Assembly (NCBI RefSeq): GCF_002286965.1
Contig: NZ_NSKD01000003.1
Span: 372,001 to 436,000 of the forward strand
Source of the DNA: Halovibrio salipaludis
GTDB taxonomy: Bacteria > Pseudomonadota > Gammaproteobacteria > Pseudomonadales > Oleiphilaceae
Length of the DNA: 64,000 bases
Direction of reading: 5' to 3'
Under the pieces are notes generated by a model that saw only the letters and a program-made list of their open reading frames with translations, ran no database searches and was not told the origin of the DNA. The position numbers were made by a program, and so were the translations under genes. Numbering within the stretch: position 1 is the stretch's first letter; every line of letters begins with the position of its first letter. This document shows positions 9,188 through 21,604 of the stretch, piece after piece.

Positions 9188-10293
9188 CAGCCCAGCACCT
9201 TCTCCAGCGCCTCGAGACAGCGCCGGTTCTCGTGCTCGAGCCCGACCGACACACGCAGGTGCCGGGGCATGCCGTAAGCGCCCACAGGGCGGACAATGAC
9301 ACCCTCACGCAACAGTGCGTCATTCACTTCGTTGGCGTCCGTGCCGGTATCCAGGGCAATGAAGTTGGCAGCCGACGGGATGTAGTCCAGCCCCAACCGG
9401 TCGAAGCCACCTGCCAGTTGCTCCAGCCCTGCCCGGTTCACCTCGATGGCCCGGTCAATGTAGGCCTGGTCGTCGAGCACAGCCGTCGCCGCCGCCTGGG
9501 CAAGCGCATTGGCATTGAAAGGCTGGCGGACCCGATTGATAACGTCTGCAATCTCGGGGCTGGAGATGCCATACCCCATGCGCAGCCCCGCCAGGCCCCA
9601 GGCCTTGGAAAAGGTGCGCGAGACCACCAGATTCGGGAACTCGCTGAGCCACTGGACGCCGTCCGCGTACTGGGGCCCCTGCAGGTACTCGCAGTAGGCC
9701 TCGTCCAGCACCACGATCACGTTCTCCGGCACCCGCTGGAGGAAGCGATACACCGCGTCTTTTTCCACGACGGTTCCCGTGGGGTTATTCGGGTTGGCAA
9801 CGAACACCACCCGGGTCCGCTCGGTGATCGCCGCCGCCATGGCGTCCAGATCATGCCCCCAGTTCACGGCGGGCACCTTCACGTGATCCGCGCCGATGGC
9901 CTGGATCACGATGGGGTAGACGGCGAAGGCATGCTCGGAATAGACAATTTCGGCGCCCGGCTCGGCAAAGGCGCGAGCCACCAGCTCAAGCACGTCGTTG
10001 GAGCCATTGCCAAAGGTCAGCATCTCCGGTGCCACGTTCAGGCGCTCCGCCAGGGTCTGGCGCAGTGTGTAGGCGGCGCCATCCGGGTAGCGGGTCACTT
10101 CAGGCAGGGCTTTTTCAACAGCCGCCGTCACGCGGTCACTGGGGCCGAGCGGGTTCTCGTTGCTGGCCAGCTTGACGATCCGCGCCGGATCCAGACCCAG
10201 CTCACGGGCCAGTTCATCCACCGGCTTGCCGGGCTGGTACGGCTGCAGGCCCTGCACCCCACGTGCGGCCAGTGCCTCGTAATCACAGCTCAT
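9187..10293 (-). CDS. hisC: Histidinol-phosphate aminotransferase (HisH-b type)
   Basis: 368 residues, class I/II aminotransferase with NNPTGTVV, the DEAYCEY loop and the PLP-lysine signature SRTFSKAWGLAGLRMGYG. It converts imidazole-acetol phosphate to histidinol phosphate. Proteins of this subgroup inside the aromatic operon are broad-specificity and may also transaminate prephenate or aromatic keto acids. The ATG at 10293 overlaps the pheA stop by one base (TGATG); a GTG one codon earlier is possible. Its neighbours pheA and tyrA-aroA support an aromatic role. Confidence 0.94.
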   Translation of the reverse strand: MSCDYEALAARGVQGLQPYQPGKPVDELARELGLDPARIVKLASNENPLGPSDRVTAAVEKALPEVTRYPDGAAYTLRQTLAERLNVAPEMLTFGNGSNDVLELVARAFAEPGAEIVYSEHAFAVYPIVIQAIGADHVKVPAVNWGHDLDAMAAAITERTRVVFVANPNNPTGTVVEKDAVYRFLQRVPENVIVVLDEAYCEYLQGPQYADGVQWLSEFPNLVVSRTFSKAWGLAGLRMGYGISSPEIADVINRVRQPFNANALAQAAATAVLDDQAYIDRAIEVNRAGLEQLAGGFDRLGLDYIPSAANFIALDTGTDANEVNDALLREGVIVRPVGAYGMPRHLRVSVGLEHENRRCLEALEKVLG

Positions 10294-11390
10294 CACAGCA
10301 CCCCCATGGGATAGGAGCCCAGATGCTTCAGCTCCTGACTCTGGGCTTCGATCTCATCCAGCACCGCCCGGACGGCGGGCGCATCCCGGTGCCCGACGAA
10401 ATCGATGTAGAACACATAGGCCCAGGTGGCGCTGGGCGAGGGCCGCGTTTCCAGTCGGGTCAGGTCGATCCCCTCGCGCTTGAACGGCTCCAGCAGTTCA
10501 TAGAGCGCCCCCGGGCGGTTGCGTGTGGAGACCAGGATGGAGGTCTTGTCCTGCCCGCTGGGCGGCACCGCTTCGGTACCAATGATCAGGAAACGGGTGG
10601 TGTTGTCCGGGCGATCCTCGATGTTGCTGTGCGCGGGCTCGAGGCCATAGAGGGAGGCGGCCATGTCGCCGGCAATGGCGGCCGCGCCCTCTTCCTCACT
10701 GGCCAGGCGCGCGGCTTCACCATTACTGGAAACCTTGATGCGCTCGACCGCCGGCCAGTGACTGTCCAGCCATTTGCGGCACTGGGCGAAAGACTGCTGG
10801 TGCGAATAGATCCGCGTGATGCCGGCCTCGTCCTGGTCCGGGCGCCTGAGAAGATGGTGATGGATGCGCAGCTGCACCTCACCACAGATCTTCAGTGCCG
10901 ACCCCATGAACATATCGAGGGTGTGATTGATCATGCCCTCGGTGGAGTTCTCCACCGGCACCACTCCGTAATGGGCGTTGCCGGACGCCACCTCGCGGAA
11001 GACATCATCGATGGCCGCCAGCGGTGTGCTGAGCACCGAATGACCGAAATGCTTGAGCGCCGCCGCCTGGGTGAAGGTCCCTTCAGGCCCCAGGAAGGCA
11101 ATGGTCATGGGCTTTTCCAGCGCCAGGCAGGCGGACATCACCTCCCGGAACAGGCGCGCCATCTCTTCGTCCGCCAGCGGGCCCGGGTTACGCTCCCGCA
11201 CGCGGCTCAGGATCCGGGCCTCACGCTCAGGGCGGTAGAACGCCACCTCTTCTCCCGGGTTGGCCTCCTGTTTCACCTCGGCCACGTCCCGGGCGCACTC
11301 GGCCCGTTCGCTGATCAGCCGCAGCAGGTCGTCATCGATCTGGTCAATGCGCTCGCGCAACCGGGCCAGGCGCGCCTCTTCGTCGCTCAT
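10293..11390 (-). CDS. pheA: Chorismate mutase / prephenate dehydratase (P-protein)
   Basis: 365 residues with three domains in order. An AroQ-type chorismate mutase (about 1-90) shows LRERIDQIDDDLLRLISERA and the basic active-site helix. A prephenate dehydratase (about 95-275) carries FLGPEGTFTQAAALKHFG and PVENSTEGMI. A C-terminal ACT domain carries GALYELLEPFKREGIDL and the ETRPS phenylalanine-binding string. It makes phenylpyruvate from chorismate, with feedback control expected through the ACT domain. It starts 2 nt after serC and overlaps hisC. Confidence 0.97.
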   Translation of the reverse strand: MSDEEARLARLRERIDQIDDDLLRLISERAECARDVAEVKQEANPGEEVAFYRPEREARILSRVRERNPGPLADEEMARLFREVMSACLALEKPMTIAFLGPEGTFTQAAALKHFGHSVLSTPLAAIDDVFREVASGNAHYGVVPVENSTEGMINHTLDMFMGSALKICGEVQLRIHHHLLRRPDQDEAGITRIYSHQQSFAQCRKWLDSHWPAVERIKVSSNGEAARLASEEEGAAAIAGDMAASLYGLEPAHSNIEDRPDNTTRFLIIGTEAVPPSGQDKTSILVSTRNRPGALYELLEPFKREGIDLTRLETRPSPSATWAYVFYIDFVGHRDAPAVRAVLDEIEAQSQELKHLGSYPMGVL

Positions 11391-11392
11391 GG

Positions 11393-12475
11393 TCAGCCTT
11401 TGTCTTTTTCGAATTCCGCCATGTAGTCAATCAGCGCCTCGATGCCGGCCTCCGGCATGGCGTTGTAGATGCTCGCGCGCATGCCGCCCACGGACCGGTG
11501 GCCCTTGAGGTTGAGCAGGCCGCGTGCCTCGGCGCCCTCAAGGAAGGCACTGTTGAGGCTGTCGTCCGCCAGCGTGAAGGGGACGTTCATCAGCGAGCGG
11601 TACTCCGGCTGCACCGGATTGGCGTAGAAGTCGCTCTCATCGATGAAACCGTAGAGGCGGTTGGCCTTGCGACGGTTGATGTCCGCCATGGCCTGGAGAC
11701 CACCCTGGCGCTTGAGCCACTGGAACACCAGTCCGGCCAGGTACCACGCATAGGTGGGCGGCGTGTTGTACATGGAGTCCGCCTTGTCGTGAATGGCGTA
11801 GTCCAGCATGGCCGGCGTGCCCTCGCGGGCATTGCCGATCAGATCCCGGCGCACGATCACGATGGTCAGACCCGCGGGGCCGATGTTCTTCTGGGCGCCG
11901 GCGTAGATCATACCGAAGCGGCTCACGTCCACCGGCTCGGAGAGGATGGCCGAAGACCAGTCCGCCACCACGGGCACATCACCGGCCTCCGGAAAGCGGC
12001 TGTACGCCAGCCCGCCGATGGTCTCGTTGGGCGTGATGTGCAGATAGCGGGCGTCCGGGCGGGTGCGCCATTCAGCCGGGTCCGGCACATGGGTGTAGCC
12101 AGCGTCCTCGGAACTGGCCACTTCCTTAACGTCCGCCATCCGGCCCGCTTCGGCAATGGCCTTGCGCGACCAGACACCGGTATTGACGTAATCCACCGGG
12201 TCATTGGGCCCGGCCAGATTCAGCGGCACACCCGCGAACTGGCTGCTGGCGCCACCCTGCAGGAATAGCACCGCGTAATCATCCGGGATGCCCATCAGAT
12301 CACGCAGATCCTGTTCCGCCTGCTGTGCGATGCTGACAAACGCATCACCGCGGTGACTCATCTCCATCACCGACAGGCCCTTGCCCTGCCAGTCCAGCAT
12401 TTCATCGCGCGCCTGCGTCAGCACCTCCTCTGGAAGCGCTGCCGGGCCGGCGCAGAAGTTATAGGCTCGTGTCAT
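11393..12475 (-). CDS. serC: Phosphoserine aminotransferase
   Basis: 360 residues. It converts 3-phosphohydroxypyruvate and glutamate to phosphoserine in serine synthesis, and also serves pyridoxal phosphate synthesis. The start is the typical MTRAYNFCAGPAALPEEVL. GGASSQFAGVPLNL, the PLP-lysine region YAGAQKNIGPAGLTIVI and the terminal GHRSVGGMRASIYNAMP are all present. It sits 3 nt downstream of gyrA and 2 nt upstream of pheA, the standard supraoperon position. Confidence 0.97.
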   Translation of the reverse strand: MTRAYNFCAGPAALPEEVLTQARDEMLDWQGKGLSVMEMSHRGDAFVSIAQQAEQDLRDLMGIPDDYAVLFLQGGASSQFAGVPLNLAGPNDPVDYVNTGVWSRKAIAEAGRMADVKEVASSEDAGYTHVPDPAEWRTRPDARYLHITPNETIGGLAYSRFPEAGDVPVVADWSSAILSEPVDVSRFGMIYAGAQKNIGPAGLTIVIVRRDLIGNAREGTPAMLDYAIHDKADSMYNTPPTYAWYLAGLVFQWLKRQGGLQAMADINRRKANRLYGFIDESDFYANPVQPEYRSLMNVPFTLADDSLNSAFLEGAEARGLLNLKGHRSVGGMRASIYNAMPEAGIEALIDYMAEFEKDKG

Positions 12476-12478
12476 GGG

Positions 12479-15043
<2,565 letters not shown>

Positions 15044-15159
15044 CGGGACGTCATCCTTCCTGTATTCTGGCGGTGGTCTGCGGCGTGCTGCCCGGGCACG
15101 CCAAAGCCGCCAATAATACCACAGAAAGGATGACCCCGGGGAATCGGCGTCTCCGGAAT

Positions 15160-15177
15160 GGGCCCCGAACGGGGCCC
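15160..15177 (-). terminator. GC-rich hairpin downstream of phhB
   Basis: GGGCCCC-GAAC-GGGGCCC gives a 7-bp pure GC stem 15 nt past the phhB stop. There is no T tract, so it may stabilise the 3' end or pause polymerase rather than act as a classic terminator. The rest of the 148-nt gap to gyrA should contain the gyrA promoter; TATTAT around 15112-15117 on the minus strand is a possible -10 without a good -35. Confidence 0.45.
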
Positions 15178-15191
15178 GGAAGGATCAGGCG

Positions 15192-15533
15192 TCAGGCTCC
15201 CGCCAGTTCGTCGGTACGCGCCGCCATAATGAAGTCATTGCGGTGCAGCCCGCCGATCTTGTGGGTCCACCAGGTGACCGTCACCTTGCCGTATTCGGTG
15301 GTGATCATCGGGTGGTGATCCACTTCCTCGGCCAGCTCACCCACCTTATTGGTAAAGGCCAGTGCCTCGGCAAAGTTCTTCAGCTTGAAGGTCCGCTCCA
15401 GCTGCTCCTCACCGTTACGGGTGACCGTGGTCCAGTCAGGCACCTCCGCCCCCAGCTCCTTTTTCTCCTGTTCCGTGGCCAGTGGCGAATCCTTGCTGCA
15501 GGCTTCACAGGTCTGCTTTGTCAGGTCGCTCAT
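15192..15533 (-). CDS. phhB: 4a-hydroxytetrahydrobiopterin dehydratase (PCD/PhhB)
   Basis: 113 residues. The family dehydrates the pterin carbinolamine formed by aromatic amino acid hydroxylases; in Pseudomonas PhhB also supports phhA expression. The signature [21 protein letters not shown] and the C-terminal [14 protein letters not shown] are intact. Length fits. The ATG at 15533 lies just after GAGAAGG; an in-frame ATG 5 codons upstream overlaps that ribosome site. No phenylalanine hydroxylase is adjacent, so the partner is unknown. Confidence 0.93.
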   Translation of the reverse strand: MSDLTKQTCEACSKDSPLATEQEKKELGAEVPDWTTVTRNGEEQLERTFKLKNFAEALAFTNKVGELAEEVDHHPMITTEYGKVTVTWWTHKIGGLHRNDFIMAARTDELAGA

Positions 15534-15700
15534 GATGCCTTCTCCCATTCTGTTTGTGTCGCGACCCTATCATCACGCGTTGCTGCAGCAGCGTAAAGGT
15601 GGAAGAGATGCTTCCAGGCCCCTTGCCCCGCCCCCAAACAGCCCCCACAGTGGTTCTGTAAAGGAGTTCTTCACCCACCGATCCGTAGAGGAGAGGCTCC

Positions 15701-16162
15701 ATGAACAACCCCCACTTCACCATGCCGAAGGTTCGCATCGTGGTTGCCGACGCCAGCCGTGCGCGTCTGTTCACCACCGACTCCCCCAAAAGCGAGTTCA
15801 CAGAGGTGGACACCCTGCTCAACCCCGAGGCCCGACTGCACGACGGCGACCTGACCACCGACCGGCCCGGGCGCCAGGCGGATGACATGCATGGTGGCCG
15901 CAGCGCTATGGAGGAACACAGCGAACCGAAAGAGGTGGAGGCTCAGCGCTTTGCCAAGGAGCTTGCAGAGACCCTTGAGCAGGCCCGCAAGCAAGGGGAA
16001 GTGGAAAAACTCTATATTGCCGCGCCACCCAGATTCCTGGGCGAACTGCGTAAGCACATGAAGCCTGAACTCAAGGCGATCATAGCGGAGGAGATCGGGA
16101 AGGATTTCTCCCAGATGAACGCCCGGGAACTGCGCAGGCACTTCCCGGAACGCATCAAGTAG
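15701..16162 (+). CDS. Host-attachment family protein (Host_attach)
   Basis: 153 residues. It matches the family named after an Agrobacterium protein needed for attachment to host cells (Pfam PF10116, related to the baeRF release-factor-like domains). Recognisable parts are KVRIVVADASRARLFTTD at the N-terminus, the acidic middle with GDLTTDRPGRQ, and the C-terminal YIAAPPRFLGELRKHM with IAEEIGKDFSQM. There is no signal peptide or membrane segment, so a cytoplasmic role is likely, and the family name should not be read literally. GGAGAGGCTCC precedes the ATG. It converges on argG with a hairpin in the 13-nt gap and the argG end. Confidence 0.85.
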   Translation: MNNPHFTMPKVRIVVADASRARLFTTDSPKSEFTEVDTLLNPEARLHDGDLTTDRPGRQADDMHGGRSAMEEHSEPKEVEAQRFAKELAETLEQARKQGEVEKLYIAAPPRFLGELRKHMKPELKAIIAEEIGKDFSQMNARELRRHFPERIK

Positions 16163-16175
16163 GAGGAGCGGCTCC

Positions 16176-17387
<1,212 letters not shown>

Positions 17388-17418
17388 CGCTGTTTCGCCT
17401 TATCCGGAATTCATGAAC

Positions 17419-17444
17419 GCCGGGCTGCCACGTGGCACCCGGGC
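17419..17444. repeat. Imperfect palindrome in the argG leader
   Basis: The perfect 12-bp palindrome TGCCACGTGGCA is extended on both sides by GC-rich partly pairing bases. It lies 32-57 nt upstream of the argG start and would form a hairpin in the mRNA leader. Its role is unknown. Confidence 0.4.
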
Positions 17445-17501
17445 CTGCTGATCAGTGGCGGGTATTTTACGGCAAGGGCGGGGTCCGGAGCCAATCCGGG
17501 T

Positions 17502-18425
17502 TCAGTCGACGATCACCAGGTCCTTGCGCTGGGCCTGGGTCACCACCGGTTCGGCTTCATCATCATCGTTTTCCCGTTCCAGCCGCACCGTGGCACGGCG
17601 ATGCCTCGGGCCGGGTGTTTCCACGCCGGCAACCGGATAGCGGTCCCCGTGGAAGCGTTTCACCAGCTGGTCCTCCGGAACGCCCTGCTCCTGGAGATAG
17701 CCGGCCACTGCCTCCGCCCGCGCCTCGGAAAGCTCACGGTTGCGCAGAGGGGTGCCGATACTGTCCGTATGCCCATCCACGTAGACCTGCGTGATCCGGT
17801 CATCGGCTTTCACGTACAGGGCCACGTCATCAAGGCGCTCACGGGCTTCCTGGCTGAGGTTGGACCTGTCCAGATCGAACAGGACCACGGTGCGCTGAAC
17901 CTGATCGTAGTTCACCGGCAGCAGCTCACTCTGACAGCGGCGGAAAGACTGGTGGGGACTGCCATAGTTGACATGATTGAGCCGAACCCGCACCGGCCGG
18001 TCGCTCTGACGTGCCCGGCGGGTGAAGGTGGGCCTGCGCCCCTCCCGAAGGCTCGCAAGCATCCGCTCACTGGTGCCGGAGGAAAGCTCCACGGGCCGGT
18101 CATGGTTATCCTCAACCCGGACATACCCCAGATCGTCCACTGGCTTGCCTGCTTTCCAGGAAGGCTGCTCAATCACCAGCGCTGCCTCCCCCGCGCGCAT
18201 GGGATTGCGGACAGGCTGCAGAAAGAAGCGCAGTGACTCCCCGGCACGGTGATAGAACACCGCCTCGCCATAACCGGGGACCGGATGCGTCAGCGTGCAC
18301 GCAAAGATTGAATCCGAAAGGATCCAGCGGCTGTTTTCGATGCCGGCGGAGAATGTCGTGCCCAGGGCGCCCGAGGGCAACCCGGCCATGACCAGCACGG
18401 CGACAATCCAGTGACGTGATTTCAT
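17502..18425 (-). CDS. motY: MotY-like flagellar stator T-ring protein (OmpA-type C-terminus)
   Basis: 307 residues. A signal peptide ([22 protein letters not shown]) points to the periplasm. The N-terminal domain contains [21 protein letters not shown], typical of MotY, which anchors sodium-type or polar flagellar stators in Vibrio and Pseudomonas. The C-terminal OmpA-like peptidoglycan-binding domain (about 185-300) has [25 protein letters not shown] and the [16 protein letters not shown] helix. The tail after residue 290 is acidic and charged. The start at 18425 gives the cleanest signal peptide; an ATG 5 codons upstream is an alternative. It is divergent from pyrC. Confidence 0.88.
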   Translation of the reverse strand: MKSRHWIVAVLVMAGLPSGALGTTFSAGIENSRWILSDSIFACTLTHPVPGYGEAVFYHRAGESLRFFLQPVRNPMRAGEAALVIEQPSWKAGKPVDDLGYVRVEDNHDRPVELSSGTSERMLASLREGRRPTFTRRARQSDRPVRVRLNHVNYGSPHQSFRRCQSELLPVNYDQVQRTVVLFDLDRSNLSQEARERLDDVALYVKADDRITQVYVDGHTDSIGTPLRNRELSEARAEAVAGYLQEQGVPEDQLVKRFHGDRYPVAGVETPGPRHRRATVRLERENDDDEAEPVVTQAQRKDLVIVD

Positions 18426-18505
18426 GGTAATCGGAACCATTGTTCTGACGCTTCACCCCCGGGTATCGGCAGCAAGCACCGGAACTTGAGCCCCGGATCT
18501 TCTGG

Positions 18506-18511
18506 TATACT
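18506..18511 (+). promoter_or_regulatory. Possible -10 box close to the pyrC start
   Basis: TATACT ends 7 nt before the pyrC ATG. A TTGAGC lies 14 nt upstream of it, which is short for a -35 spacer. If used, the mRNA would be nearly leaderless; no Shine-Dalgarno site is visible for pyrC. Confidence 0.35.
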
Positions 18512-18518
18512 TCGCGCC

Positions 18519-19568
18519 ATGACTGACACGCTGACTCTGACCCGACCCGACGACTGGCACCTGCATGTCCGAGATGGTGACCTCATGCGCCAGGTGGTTC
18601 CCGCCTCGGCACGACGCTTTGGACGCGCCATCATCATGCCCAACCTGACACCGCCGGTCACCACGGCCGCCCAGGCTCTGGATTACCGTGAACGGATCCG
18701 GAGCGCTGTGCCAGCCGGCAGCGCGTTTGAGCCGCTGATGACGCTCTACCTCACGGACAATACCACACCCGACATGATCCGCGAGGCGGCCCGTGCGGGT
18801 GTGGTGGCCTGCAAGCTCTACCCCGCCGGGGCCACGACCAATTCCGACTCCGGCGTCACCGACATCAGCCACATTGATGCCGCTCTGGAAACCATGGCGG
18901 AAGAGGGCCTTCTGCTGCTCACCCATGGGGAGGTAACCCGGCCCGAGGTTGATATCTTCGACCGTGAAAAGGTCTTCATCGACGAGGTCCTGGCCCCCCT
19001 TCTCGAGCGGCTTCCCCAGCTGCGGGTGGTCATGGAGCATATTACGACGGCGGACGCCGCTGAATTCGTCAGATCCAGAGAGCGCAACCTGGGGGCCACC
19101 ATCACGCCCCAGCACCTGCTGTTCAACCGCAATCACCTGCTGGTGGGCGGCATCCGGCCGCATTTCTACTGCCTGCCGATCCTCAAGCGCCAGCGTCATC
19201 AGCAGGCGCTGCGGGAAGCCGCCACCAGTGGTGATCCCCGGTTCTTTCTGGGCACGGACTCCGCGCCCCATGACCGCCACCGCAAGGAAACGGGCTGCGG
19301 CTGTGCGGGCTGCTATTCAGCCTACGCAGCCATTGAGCTCTATGCCCATTTCTTTGAGGAAGCCGGCGCCCTGGAGCGCCTGGAAGGCTTCGCATCACTG
19401 CATGGGGCGGACTTCTACGGGCTGCCGCGCAATACCGGCCGCATCACCCTGCGCCGGGAACCGCACCCGATTCCCGATGTCCTTCATGAAGACGGTCACC
19501 CCATTGTGCCCCTGAATGCCGGCGGCGCCCTGAACTGGCGGATCGACGACGGGGAGACCCCGGAGTGA
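18519..19568 (+). CDS. pyrC: Dihydroorotase (class II)
   Basis: 349 residues, the length of the E. coli-type enzyme. It closes carbamoyl-aspartate to dihydroorotate in pyrimidine synthesis. The metal-binding His14 and His16 lie in DWHLHVRDG and the carboxylated lysine is Lys99 in [44 protein letters not shown] and [13 protein letters not shown] carry the further ligands. The start is the ATG of [12 protein letters not shown]; an in-frame TTG 33 nt upstream has no support. Its stop overlaps the GTG of rnt. Confidence 0.97.
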   Translation: MTDTLTLTRPDDWHLHVRDGDLMRQVVPASARRFGRAIIMPNLTPPVTTAAQALDYRERIRSAVPAGSAFEPLMTLYLTDNTTPDMIREAARAGVVACKLYPAGATTNSDSGVTDISHIDAALETMAEEGLLLLTHGEVTRPEVDIFDREKVFIDEVLAPLLERLPQLRVVMEHITTADAAEFVRSRERNLGATITPQHLLFNRNHLLVGGIRPHFYCLPILKRQRHQQALREAATSGDPRFFLGTDSAPHDRHRKETGCGCAGCYSAYAAIELYAHFFEEAGALERLEGFASLHGADFYGLPRNTGRITLRREPHPIPDVLHEDGHPIVPLNAGGALNWRIDDGETPE

Positions 19569-20215
19569 GCAGCCATGACCCAACACCGACACTGATGCAG
19601 CAGCGCTTCCGGGGATTCCTGCCGGTTGTGGTGGACGTGGAGACCGGAGGCTTCAATGCCGCCACCGACGCGCTGCTCGAAATCGCCACGGTCCTGCTGG
19701 AAATGGATGACGAGGGCTGGCTCTACCCGGGCGAACGCATCCAGTACAACGTCCAGCCCTTTAAAGGCGCGAACCTGGAAAAAGCCGCGCTCCAGTTCAC
19801 GGGTATCGATCCGGGCAACCCCCTGCGCGATGAACGGCCGGAACTGGAAGCCATGCGTGGCACCTTCCAGTCCATCCGCCAGGCCGTGCGCCGCAACCAG
19901 TGCAAGCGCGCCGTGCTGGTGGGCCACAACGCCACTTTTGATCTCGGCTTTGTGAAGGCCGCCTCGGATCGCCAGAACATCAAGCGCAACCCCTTCCACC
20001 CCTTCTCGACCTTCGACACGTCAGCCCTGTCCGGTCTCGCGCTGGGTCACACGGTCCTTGCGGAAGCGTGCCGCCTGGCCGGGATTGAGTTCGACAACAA
20101 AGAGGCTCACTCCGCGCTGTACGACGCGGACAAGACGGCCGAACTGTTCTGCCTGATCGTGAACCGCTGGAAGTCTCTGGGAGGATGGCCACCGCCGTCG
20201 CCCGGCGAGGCCTGA
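19565..20215 (+). CDS. rnt: Ribonuclease T
   Basis: 216 residues. A DEDDh-family 3'-5' exonuclease that trims the CCA end of tRNA and the 3' ends of stable RNAs. Exo I is [19 protein letters not shown] (Asp24, Glu26), Exo II is [12 protein letters not shown] and Exo III is the C-terminal [15 protein letters not shown]. The GTG start overlaps the pyrC stop in GTGA, so translation is coupled. This pairing with pyrC also occurs in Pseudomonas. Confidence 0.96.
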   Translation: MSSHDPTPTLMQQRFRGFLPVVVDVETGGFNAATDALLEIATVLLEMDDEGWLYPGERIQYNVQPFKGANLEKAALQFTGIDPGNPLRDERPELEAMRGTFQSIRQAVRRNQCKRAVLVGHNATFDLGFVKAASDRQNIKRNPFHPFSTFDTSALSGLALGHTVLAEACRLAGIEFDNKEAHSALYDADKTAELFCLIVNRWKSLGGWPPPSPGEA

Positions 20216-20229
20216 AACAGGAAGGAAGC

Positions 20230-20250
20230 GGCGCCCCGGCCAGGGGCGCC
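20230..20250. terminator. Hairpin between rnt and oadB
   Basis: GGCGCCCC-GGCCA-GGGGCGCC has a perfect 8-bp stem in the 48-nt gap between the convergent genes rnt and oadB. It has no T tract. It is placed where a shared bidirectional terminator would be expected. Confidence 0.55.
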
Positions 20251-20263
20251 GGCCACGCCGGGA

Positions 20264-21589
20264 TCAGCCCCCGACGAACTTGATCATGACACCCGCCGCC
20301 ACGGCGGAGCCGATCACACCGGCCACGTTCGGGCCCATGGCGTGCATCAGGAGGAAGTTCTGATGGTTCTCCTCCAGACCCACCTTGTTGGATACCCGGG
20401 CCGCCATCGGCACCGCGGAGACCCCGGCTGAGCCGATCAGCGGGTTGATCTTCTCCTTGGTCAGCGCATTCATGAGCTTGGCCATGAGAACACCACACAT
20501 GGTACCCACCGCGAAGGCGCCAATGCCCAGCACCAGGATGCCCAGCGTCTGGGTGTTCAGGAACGCCTCGGCAGCCATCTTGGAGCCAACCGCGAGACCG
20601 AGAATGATCGTCACGGCGTTGATCAGCGAGTTCTGCACCGTGTCGCTCAGGCGCTCCACCACGCCACACTCTTTCATGAGGTTACCGAAGCAGAACATGC
20701 CCAACAGCGGCGTGGCGTCCGGCAGGAACATACCTGTCAGAATCAGGATGCAGACCGGGAACAGGATTTTCTCCAGCTTCCCGACCTCGCGCAGCTGGCT
20801 CATCTTCAGCTTGCGCTCCTCGGCCGTGGTGAACGCCCGCATGATGGGTGGCTGGATCAGTGGCACCAGCGCCATGTAGGAATAGGCGGCAACCGCGATC
20901 GCGCCCAACAGGTGCGGCGCCAGGATGCTGGATACATAGATGGAGGTGGGGCCATCCGCACCACCGATGATACCCACGGCCGCAGCCTCGGCCACGGAGA
21001 ACTCCATCAGGCCACTGGAGTTGAGCAGCGCCGCGCCCAGTACCGTGGCGAAGATGCCGAACTGCGCGGCAGCCCCGAGGAGCATTGTCTTGGGGTTCGC
21101 CAGCAGCGGACCGAAGTCGGTCATGGCGCCAACGCCCATGAAGATCAGCAGGGGCGCGACGCCACTGCCGATCGCCACTGCGTAGAACGACTGGATGATC
21201 CCCGGGGAATAGCCCATATCCGTCGCCACCTGCTTGGCGCTCAGAGCCGTCTCAGCATCCATGTTCTTGTAGGCCTCAATGAAGGATTTGACGACCTCGG
21301 GGGTTACTCTCTGCCCCATGTCGAAGCTGACATCCATCACCGAAGCAAGCGCCGCGAGCACCCTGGGTGACTCACTGTAGATGGCCGCCTCAATCGCGCT
21401 CTGGGCCAGCCCCGCCTCCGGAAGGTTGGCGAGAATGGTCCCAAAGCCGATCGGCACCAGCAACAGAGGCTCAAATTTCTTGTTGATTGCCAGGTAGAGC
21501 AGCACCAGGCCCACCACGATCATCGTGAGCGCGCCCGGCGTCAGATTGTACAGACCGCTACCGGTCCATAGAGTCATGAGGTTGTCCAT
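20264..21589 (-). CDS. oadB: Oxaloacetate decarboxylase, sodium-pumping beta subunit
   Basis: 441 residues with about ten hydrophobic segments. This is the membrane channel that couples decarboxylation of carboxybiotin to Na+ export. Family signatures are [45 protein letters not shown] and the C-terminal [18 protein letters not shown]; Asp in the first region is part of the sodium pathway. It follows oadA by 15 nt and is the last gene of oadGAB. The same beta subunit occurs in methylmalonyl-CoA decarboxylases, but the neighbouring alpha chain makes oxaloacetate the better substrate. Confidence 0.95.
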   Translation of the reverse strand: MDNLMTLWTGSGLYNLTPGALTMIVVGLVLLYLAINKKFEPLLLVPIGFGTILANLPEAGLAQSAIEAAIYSESPRVLAALASVMDVSFDMGQRVTPEVVKSFIEAYKNMDAETALSAKQVATDMGYSPGIIQSFYAVAIGSGVAPLLIFMGVGAMTDFGPLLANPKTMLLGAAAQFGIFATVLGAALLNSSGLMEFSVAEAAAVGIIGGADGPTSIYVSSILAPHLLGAIAVAAYSYMALVPLIQPPIMRAFTTAEERKLKMSQLREVGKLEKILFPVCILILTGMFLPDATPLLGMFCFGNLMKECGVVERLSDTVQNSLINAVTIILGLAVGSKMAAEAFLNTQTLGILVLGIGAFAVGTMCGVLMAKLMNALTKEKINPLIGSAGVSAVPMAARVSNKVGLEENHQNFLLMHAMGPNVAGVIGSAVAAGVMIKFVGG

Positions 21590-21604
21590 GCCGTACAGCC
21601 CTTC

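Noticed and set aside
6938-9277. Very long plus-strand open frame opposite tyrA-aroA
   Set aside because: Its translation has no family features and mirrors the codon bias of the minus-strand fused gene, which has all catalytic motifs. Similar long antisense frames opposite gyrA, rpsA and valS were rejected for the same reason.
17395-17420. ARG box upstream of argG
   Set aside because: AATTCATGAA resembles half of an ArgR site, but the second half is missing.
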